Shown here piece after piece: positions 56,701 to 64,000 of a stretch of 64,000 nt of DNA (its first letter is position 1; each line of letters begins with the position of its first letter). Origin of the DNA: Oscheius onirici (Eukaryota; Nematoda; Chromadorea; Rhabditida; Rhabditidae); assembly GCA_932521025.1 (NCBI GenBank), contig OW051472.1:186001-250000 (forward strand), written 5' to 3'. The position numbers were made by a program, and so were the translations under genes. The notes under the pieces were generated by a model. It was not told where the DNA came from and searched no databases. It worked only from the letters and a program-made list of their open reading frames with translations.

Positions 56701-58965
56701 CCAGTCGACCCCATTTCGTACCCTCACAACAGTAATAGAACTTTTTCAACACTTCTTTGCTCCAAGTTCAAAACGTAATTGTTGCCTAATTTCTCGGCAG
56801 GACATGTTACGTGCGGCTTCACAGTGCCAAACAGGAGGGGGTACTTGAAAAAAAAAGAAATTATTTCGAAAAACGGACGTGGTAGTCGGATTCCTCGCAA
56901 AAAAACAGTTGCTCTCAGATTCGCATTTTGAGGGGGTGAAAAGTTCAACACTCCTTAGCGTTTTAATTAATAAGAGAGGATTCACAAAAGGCTGCGGTAA
57001 AAGTTTGAAGCATTAGTCCAACACCATATTTCAGCCTCTGCTGGGTTTTGCGAATGAATCAGAAAGTCAGAAAGTTTAGAGGATCCTGTCCTAAAATTGG
57101 GCTAAATTTGGGCCAAAAGATACGGTAGAAGTTTGACAATTGTTTCAATTAGTTTCTCTCTCAAAATCCTCGCCCTGCGCCTCCTCTCTCTTCCAATACG
57201 CACATATATTTGCCCGGTTCTAGTACCTCTCAGGCCGGCTCGGCTCTGCGCCTCCGGGCGGCTTGTGGTCTTCCGTCATCCCGCTGCTGCCGAGGGACTA
57301 TGAACTGTAGCAAAGTGGTTGGAGGGAAGAGACCTTTTTCTGTTTGAAACACACTCAGGCTCGCGCGCTCACATCTGGCAGAGTCACATTTTTGAGTGAG
57401 AGCGCTACTCGGAACGGAGCAGCTGACGTAAGAAGGGCAATGGAACTCGTGTGGGGGGATTTTTGATGGTCGAAAAAGTTTGAAAGTTGAGAAGTTTCCG
57501 CGGAAAGTGATGGTTTAAGTAACTCACGAATGAACATGCTCTAGGCTGATATAAATAGTTCGTCGAAATTCTGCTGAAGATACCCAACAAAATACTTTTC
57601 GTTTTGCAAAACAAGCACTTTGAAAAACACCACACTTCTGGAAGTCTTTTTACTCAGAGTAGCGCTTATTCACAACAACCTTTTCCCTCATTTTGAGGAC
57701 TATTTGACTGGAACCTATAGCAAAAATTGTGTGCTCGGTTAGCTAGAAACTGAAAGAAATGGGTTTGAAAGAAGATTCGGGAAAAGCAGAAATGTAGATG
57801 ATTGAATACTCCGGAGTAAAATCGAAAGGAATAGTATAAAAAAAGTAGGAAAGTTTAAAAAAACAGGCAAATAAAGAAATTGCGAAATCGCGTGAAAAAT
57901 AGGAAGGAAAGGAATCGATTTTGAGACTTTCTGCCAGACTCTGATCTGGATTTCCAGATCAAACAGAGAGTGGGGGAGAGCCTGCGCGACCAAGTCTCCG
58001 TGGGAACTGCTCGGCGGTTTTGGACGCTCATGCTATCTCGAGTGGTTGTAAGAGACAGTTTTTGAACTATGTCGGCAAGACATATTCTCAGCTGAATCAG
58101 TTTGATGGTCATCAAAGGACAGGGAGGAGGTAAATGCCGGTGCTGGGCCGCGCAGAGACGAGAGGAGACACAACATAGGGCACTCTGACCTTTTTATGAA
58201 CGTAATAATGACTGTCGAAAGTGTGGGAGAAAGAAAGGAACTTTTGAGTTTGAAGGGCTGAGAGACAGGGACAGGGACAGTCACCATTCTCCTAGCCTCT
58301 ACTGATATCTTGAGCAACAATGCCGGCGGCTCCTTGACCGCTACCCGACTCTGATCTCAGCAGGGGCCCGTAAACAACAGTCGGCCGTTTTCTCGACTCC
58401 AAAAGACTACCCGGCCATTTCTGACAACTGTTCTTCGTTTCGAGCTCACAGATGACCCATCGAGGATAGGGGAAGAGAGCAGCCGCCTCCTCTGCTCTAG
58501 CGATTAGCCTACCTGTGACAGGCGGCGGATCACAGGCGCGTAACTGGAGAACGGAGAGGAGAAAGTTGAGGGACCAACGGGGAATTTTAGAAAAGCAGAT
58601 GCACTGAACGGAGAGACCAAGACAATCCATGAACTGCCAAGGAGAGAGTAAGCCAGCTCGTTCCCGGATCTATTTGCCACAGCCATCACCTCAATCCGCT
58701 AATCCGTTGTCGCAATTGGCTCAGCTAATTAGGCGGCCGCCTCACTGTATCACTGGCGCCCTTATTGCGACATCACAAACAGTGCCGAACAGCCATACCT
58801 TACGGTGATGAGGTCAACACCCTAAAGGATGCCGAGGGAGTGAAGAGAAAAATTAGAGCACTTGGCATTGAAACATATGCCGTAAGAAAGAATAGAATGA
58901 AGAGGAACACGACGACAGGGAAACACAGACAGATATAAAACAGCTACTCTCCTAGAGGAAAGTTT
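53716..58965. other. Gene-poor region, part 2
   Basis: I found no supported gene. There are small hairpins, for example TTCATGGTAAAAAAACG paired with AAAAAATACCATGAA at 54749-54783, and GA/CT-rich tracts. A G/C-rich island at 57225-57300 and another near 58440-58760 might be promoters or distal exons, but nothing recognisable is encoded. Confidence 0.4.
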
Positions 58966-58969
58966 ACCA

Positions 58970-59335
58970 AAAATTACCCAACCACTGCTTCCACAGGGTC
59001 AGAATTTTCTAATACCTCAGTTGAACTTATAAAAAGTTAACATTTCGTTTTTTTTTCGGGGAGGCATGAGCCACGGTTTCCGAGACGATACGGATGTGAC
59101 AGGGTACCATAGCCGAGTGGATAACATCGTTGTCTGGCAATCGAACGTCACCAAAGGGTTGTTGGTTCGATCCCCGCCGAAAAAAACCTTTTTTCTTTTA
59201 GGTTCTAGGGTTTCCGAGGGTCCTGAACACGATTATGATATCCATTTTGTTTTTTGTTGCAAAAAAAACCTTCTTTTGATGTTTTGATGTCCAGTCCAGA
59301 TACGTTGAAAACAGCGCCCAAAGCTGTGTATTTTT
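58970..59335 (+). mobile_element. tRNA-bearing dispersed element, copy 3
   Basis: A full-length copy: head CCAACCACTGCTTCCACAGG, tRNA-like block with TAGCCGAGTGGATAAC and GGTTCGATCCC, tail TTCTAGGGTTTCCGAGGGTC and ACCTTCTTTTGATGTTTTGA. It is nearly identical to copy 2 in the tRNA-like block. Confidence 0.9.
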
Positions 59336-59419
59336 CTTTGATGATTTGCAGACCATGATTGGGCTAGAACGAGCTTAGCGAAGTAGATCACGAAGGTCTG
59401 ACAGAAAAGAACTGTTGCT

Positions 59420-59500
59420 TTTGGTGAAGAGGTTCCTTTTTGTCAACTCTTTTTGAATCAGTTAGTCTGATCCAGTTGGCATAGATTACGGTATAAAAGA
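59420..59500 (+). repeat. Dispersed hairpin repeat, copy 5
   Basis: CAACTCTTTTTGAATCAGTT, then AGTCTGATCCAGTTGGCATA and GATTACGGTAT, about 85 bp after the tRNA-bearing element. Confidence 0.65.
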
Positions 59501-59855
59501 TAGAGATAAAGTTTACCCCGTAATAAACGTCAGAGCAAGCTCAATTGCGTGCGGGTCTAATCTGAGGGGCCAGAGAAAGATTACGGTATACCTATGACAA
59601 AACGATGATGGAGACTCTTCCAAAATACATCCTGTACCCACTGAACTCCACAAATGGTCGTTGAGATCTCACGCCGCCTGACTCATAGCCGCTTCTCCCA
59701 AACATATCTCATCGCCAAAGCCGGTCGACGACAGGAAGTATATAAGCGAACACAGGCGCGATGCAGGATGACCTCTTGCAACTACTTTTTCCCGTCTTTT
59801 TCTTTAAATTCCCTCTTTAACTGTTTAGGTCTTTAAATTAACTCGTTTTTTCAGA

Positions 59856-60220
59856 ATGAAGTACATTATGGTTGTTCCCAAAAGTGCCTGGGGAAAGGAG
59901 GAACAAGAGATTGAAGAAATTATCGAAACAGAAAGACTGGCTGAAGAGAAACGGCAGCAGGAGGAACAGAAGAAACAGTCCAGTTCAGTTCAGAAGACTG
60001 TCAAAAGTTTGAAAGAAACTGTTTCGGAGCTACTAGAGAGGTTAGTGAGACTTTCTGACAGAGAAAGGCCACCATGTTCAGGAAGCTGGAACAGCTCAGA
60101 GTTCCAGGCGACTGTTGTCTCCGGCCACAGAACTGTATTCTTCTTCCACAGAACTGCCCCCTTTTTCAGACTGAATGTGTCCAGAAAGTTCTGAACTATT
60201 TTGTGGAAAAGGAAGGCTAG
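59856..60220 (+). CDS. Small coiled-coil and Cys-rich protein, 107 aa
   Basis: Two exons (59856-60040, 60082-60220) join in frame. The first encodes MKYIMVVPKSAWGKEEQEIE, then a charged helix (RLAEEKRQQEEQKKQSSS) and TVKSLKETVSELLER. The second encodes KLEQLRVPGDCCLRPQNC, a near-repeat ILLPQNCPLFQTEC, and VQKVLNYFVEKEG. There is no signal peptide, so the cysteines are presumably intracellular. TTTTTCAG two bases before the ATG looks like a trans-splice acceptor, and an AATAAA lies at about 60244-60249. I do not recognise a family. Confidence 0.6.
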
Positions 60221-60264
60221 TTATATATATATTTTTTTTTGTTTAATAAACTATGAAAAGTTTA

Positions 60265-60730
60265 CAATTACAAGGTTGGCAACGCCCTTCCAGGACTAAA
60301 GTATAAATTCATGACGTCGCTCTGTCACGGAGCCCTAGTCGTAATTTTCCCTTTCATTCCTCTTTGTTACTCTCCTCCAGTCGCTCTCTCTGATGCTCCA
60401 AAAAAACGACAGAAATTATTTTTGAATCCGCTCCCTCCCAAGCCTAATTTCAAAACATAGCACCTGAAAGGGTCGCCCGACCCGTCCCTAGCTTTAGTGA
60501 GTCTCAGTCCTACTGTCCCTTTCCTTCTTCCCTTGTCACTGTCTTCCAACCACATTTTCCCAGCTTTTCAAATAAACTGCCTAACAATAAGTCGTTAGTA
60601 ACAGAGCTAAGGTAATTGATTTTCCTGTCTCGACTTGTTGTGCGCACAAATCCCTTGGTGTTATCCTCAATTAGCTTCAGACACACACAGAGACTTGGGA
60701 GCAATTTAAAATAGACAAGTTTTGCTGCGC
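60265..60730 (+). repeat. Dispersed repeat C, copy 3
   Basis: Long blocks match the minus strand of 38640-39120, including GGTTGGCAACGCCCTTCCAG and TGACGTCGCTCTGTCACGGA. CTCAATTAGCTTCAGACACA and GACTTGGGAGCAATTT follow. It begins just after the poly(A) signal of the small gene at 59856-60220. Confidence 0.8.
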
Positions 60731-61134
60731 CCCACCGGGGCTAAGTGACTTACTTTTGTCCTTTTAAAAAAGATAACAGTTTGCTGTTTGATCCCTCTCC
60801 AGATCAATTAATAGGTGAGAGTAGTTTAAATACTGTACACGAAGCAAAAATACTATCTGCAAGGTCTGAAAGTACAGAGAGATCTCTGTCCCTCTGTTTC
60901 TAATTTCTCGACACTTCCTCTCTGTCCACCCTTGCATTCTGCAATGTGCCCTCTCTGTCCCTCTTTCTCGCATCCCTGTCCGTGCTCCTGGTTTCCCCTA
61001 TCCCTGTTCTCTTGTTCACCCCGTTGGAGTTAAAGTTATAGTAGAAACCCCCTTGAACACCTTCCCGTATTTTTAACCCGCACTTGATTCTCTACTGTCT
61101 GGAAACTATCCCCAGTCAAAAATAATCAAAGTCT

Positions 61135-61280
61135 ACGAACTTGCAAATTGACTTGTCTAAACTTGTTACACTAACTCCTTTCCCCTTAATTGTGCGCACA
61201 AATTGCTCCATTTTGCCATTTTGCCAATTAAAGCTTCCGACAGACACACACACCTGGGAGCAATTTTAAGTGGATTTACA
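61135..61280 (+). repeat. Dispersed repeat C, copy 4 (3' part)
   Basis: TTGACTTGTCTAAACTTGTT, TTGTGCGCACAAATTGC, GACAGACACACACACCTGGG and AGCAATTTTAAGTGGATT match the end of the copies near 38510, 38700 and 60620. Confidence 0.7.
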
Positions 61281-61504
61281 AATTTCGTGAAAAACTATCG
61301 AACTGTTAAATTGTCGAACTTACCGCTATCAGAACACAATCAAAAGACGTCTGACACGAAAATTTATTAGCTTAGGGACCGGAAGACAGACTCTGGGAGC
61401 CGTAGTATAGAAAGGAGACTTTACAGGCTTTGGCACGACAGCAGGCACGCAAAATACTTAAAGTACAGAAACAGAGAAGAAGGAAAAGAGATTCAAACGA
61501 AAAT

Positions 61505-62459
61505 TCAATAATTGATGCCCTTGAAGTAGTCAGCCAGATTGCCAGTGACTTTGCTGCAAGCTTCCGGCTGAACTCCGCCTTCGTAGAGGGAGATGATCAC
61601 GGCTGAAAGATTGGATTACTGTACCTCTCTGTCCCTCTGTCCCTCTGTCCCTCTGTCCCTTTGTCACTCCAAATACCCTAAAAACTCACCCGTTTTCGTT
61701 TTGTAAATGAAGAATCCGTTGCTGCCCTTCTTTCCAATGACCCGATCATCGTCAGCATTCAACACAAAATATTTCTCTCCCTCAAATTTCAGTCCACTGG
61801 CCATCAGTCCATCCTTGTTGGTAAACGCTCTAGCGGCTGCTGCTGCTTCTTCAGCTCCGAGCTGAAAAAAAAATGCTAATCCCTCAGATCAGTTCTTAGG
61901 ATTGATTTCCTGTTTGCACAGCTTCTCGTTTGCACTCGGAGGTGACCGCTTTTTGCCATGGCGGCTGCAAGGTGGGACTGGGAGAGAGAGCAGAGAATAA
62001 TTGAAAAAGTTGGCATAGAGGGTTCTAGACATTGAAGTGATAGTCTGGTCAACAAAGAGAGCATATGTAAATTGACGTTCTGTTTCCTCGGCTTTTTTCC
62101 TTCAACGTTTTTATGACAAAATATGGCACAATTCTAATTCCATGATTGAAAAACGTTCTTTCAAAGAAAACGGGCCAATTTACGTTTTGCTCTCTGCACT
62201 TTGAACAGACTGTTTCCAAATAGAATGTCTCTGGGAGTTTGGCTTTAGCTAGGACTACAAAGAAAATAGCAACCAAAAACTTTCCTCGTTTTTGCAATTT
62301 GATTGCAAAGACGTTTACAAAATTATAATAAGAAGGATTAAAACATACCTTAAAGTTGTCGCTCTTGCCCCAAACGGATCCGTCAAAGCCACAGATGGCA
62401 GCCTTGCTTACACTGCCACTGCCGACGAGGTTGTTGTTGACGAGATCCGGCCAGGACAT
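61505..62459 (-). CDS. Profilin
   Basis: This is the actin-monomer-binding protein that feeds filament growth and binds polyproline. Three exons (62459-62349, 61861-61690, 61602-61505) give 126 aa, normal for profilin. The N-terminal helix reads MSWPDLVNNNLVGSGSVSKA, with the conserved Trp of the polyproline site. AAICGFDGSVWGKS, LMASGLKFEGEKYFVL, VIGKKGSNGFFIYKTKTAVI and the C-terminal helix CSKVTGNLADYFKGINY follow. The length fits the shorter of the worm profilins (PFN-3 size), but paralogue assignment needs alignment. A CTGTCCCTCTG simple repeat fills part of intron 2. Confidence 0.94.
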
Positions 62460-63315
62460 TGTCTAAATCTAGTAATAGGATATAGAGAATTGAGACTGAT
62501 TTGAGCTGAATCCGAGACCGTTTCCCGCCAGCCGGTTTTGCGGAGACGGAAAGCAACAAATGGAAACAAATAGACTGGAGGGGAGAGAGAGCGAGAAAGA
62601 AAGTCCACTTATGGGAAAGAAATGGGACAAGTGGAAAGGCTGGATTATTCTGGAACATTCTGATGAAAAATCTTCGGTCTAGAATGAGTAACAGTGTGAA
62701 CAACAGTCTAAATAATGAGAATGGAAAAATCCCGTTGAACAGAGGAAGTCGGGCAGAAAAGAAAAGTACTGAAGATCATGTCGGGATTTTGGAAGGCTCG
62801 AAAGATAAGGGCAAATAGATGCTCATGGGACAAAGTTCAGAAACTGTTGGGTTGGAAAGAGTCGGTCAGAAGAAGAAACTGGAAATTTTGTAATCCGGTT
62901 TTGTCTGGAATCTATAGTAATCAATGAACAGTGGGCTCAAGAAACAGAGGCTGGTCATAAAATGATGTTGAGAAGAAAATATAATCTCCTGGCAGGAAAA
63001 TCCGAGCCGACTGGCTCTACCCTTCCCCGTCCTTCGGCTATATCAGCCTACTTCTCATGAAAAATTCAGCTGACAGATTGTCTTTCGGGGGCTGTGCCGA
63101 AAGGGCAGACAGGGATAAAGAGTAGGCGCACAGGGAGAGTGTTGTTCTGCTGCCAGCCGGGGGACACTAGAGGAGGGTCGCCGAGGAGAGTGTAAAGAGG
63201 GGAGGAGGCGAACGGCTCAGGGATCGATCCTGTCAATGGTTTCAGATGGGGAGAACCGGGTGTCAATTGTGAAATATGATAATGACAAAGAAATTGCTAC
63301 TCTCCTCGGAGTGAG
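62460..63315. promoter_or_regulatory. Upstream region of profilin, no gene seen
   Basis: This should hold the profilin promoter. No exon is supported and I cannot point to specific elements. Confidence 0.4.
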
Positions 63316-63319
63316 AGCT

Positions 63320-63640
63320 TTCCAAAAAAAATTTCCAACCACTGCTTTCGCAGGTTCAGAATCTGCTGATACCTCAGTTGAACTTATAAAAAAGTTGATA
63401 TTCAGATTTTTCCGGGGTGGTCATAAACCACGGGTGAGTAGACGATACGGGAGTGACAGGGGTCCCATGTCCGAGTGGATAACATCGTTGTCTTTTTTTT
63501 TGCTTTTCAGTTTCTGGGGGTTTTCGAGGGTTCTGAACATGATTATGATATCCATTTTGATTTTTGTTGCTAAAAAAACACCTTCTTTTGATACTTTGAT
63601 GTTCAACCCAAATACGATAAAATTAACGCTTGGAGGATCA
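63320..63640 (+). mobile_element. tRNA-bearing dispersed element, copy 4 with internal deletion
   Basis: The head (CCAACCACTGCTTTCGCAGG, then CTGATACCTCAGTTGAAC) and A box (GTCCGAGTGGATAACATCG) are present. The sequence then jumps from CGTTGTC straight to TTTTTTTTTGC and the tail. The variable arm and B box have been lost by deletion. Confidence 0.85.
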
Positions 63641-64000
63641 AAAGCGTGCCTTCGGACAAAAAAAAGTGATGACTAAATCGTGGGGGAGGAGGCGAAGAAG
63701 ACACCTGTTCAACAAATAAACAACATCAACAAGATCATTGGTAGAGAGTGATGAGAGCTCAGGACACATGCTGATAGTTCAACGGCAGAAATATTTGTGA
63801 GTGATGGCATGAAGACACACAGAGAATCTTTGTACAAAAAGACTCAGTAGCTGGAGCGAGGTAATTTGGACTGATGGCCCAGAAGAGATATCTCAACTAG
63901 ACTTCCAAGAGAAAAAGTAAGTCAAGATCTACCAGACGTTTGGGAATCTGTCAGTCTGCGAGACTGACATCTCATAGAAGAAAAAGATACAGGTCGGGAG
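63641..64000. other. Window end, no gene seen
   Basis: There is no supported exon or repeat in the last 360 bases. A gene cut by the window edge cannot be excluded. Confidence 0.3.

Noticed and set aside
58033-58630. Minus-strand coding region (112- and 95-codon frames)
   Set aside because: The codon pattern is not supported by splice sites or recognisable motifs, and the frames overlap each other.
1-64000. CRISPR arrays, bacterial operons, rRNA genes
   Set aside because: The sequence is eukaryotic with spliced genes. The regular repeats seen are simple repeats, MITEs or tRNA-derived elements, and no rRNA-like stretch was recognised.

Overview
The window looks like a gene-dense, repeat-rich piece of a nematode nuclear genome, most likely from a free-living rhabditid relative of Caenorhabditis. 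The evidence is many small introns (about 30-50 bp) with TTTTCAG acceptors, putative spliced-leader acceptors just upstream of several ATGs, a Str-type chemoreceptor relic, a GRD-like Cys-loop channel, and CTACAGTA / TACGGTA motifs and (GACAGAGG)n tracts throughout. All gene models below were spliced by hand. For most of them the summed exon length is a multiple of three.

Left part (1-20 kb): a 730-bp foldback element; the cytoplasmic dynein intermediate chain gene (minus, 13 exons, 682 aa); then, divergently, a 19-exon KNL-2/M18BP1 centromere protein gene (1,082 aa) that appears to carry two SANTA domains plus a Myb domain; then an ALG5 dolichyl-phosphate glucosyltransferase gene; then a broken Str chemoreceptor gene (minus).

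Middle (20-45 kb): a GRD-like ligand-gated ion channel gene (minus), one intron of which holds two plus-strand genes (a small heat-shock protein and a coiled-coil protein); an HSD17B8-type short-chain dehydrogenase; carnitine acetyltransferase, with a mitochondrial-like start and an AKL end; a globin gene (minus), convergent with it, carrying a decayed KRBA2/Ginger-type integrase element in one intron; a 5-kb repeat-rich gap; and a UDP-glucuronosyltransferase gene.

Right part (45-64 kb): a three-finger C2H2 transcription factor (minus) with two alternative first exons of the same phase, followed in operon-like spacing by a 57-aa membrane-protein gene; about 11 kb without a recognisable gene; a small Cys-rich coiled-coil protein; and profilin (minus).

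The most striking observation is in the UDP-glucuronosyltransferase. A 408-bp foldback element flanked by a 7-bp direct repeat forms essentially an entire intron. Removing the element and one repeat copy restores an uninterrupted in-frame exon, which is what an introner-like, transposon-made intron should look like. The window also holds at least seven other foldback or MITE-like elements, mostly intronic, a tRNA-bearing dispersed element in five copies, and several other dispersed repeats.
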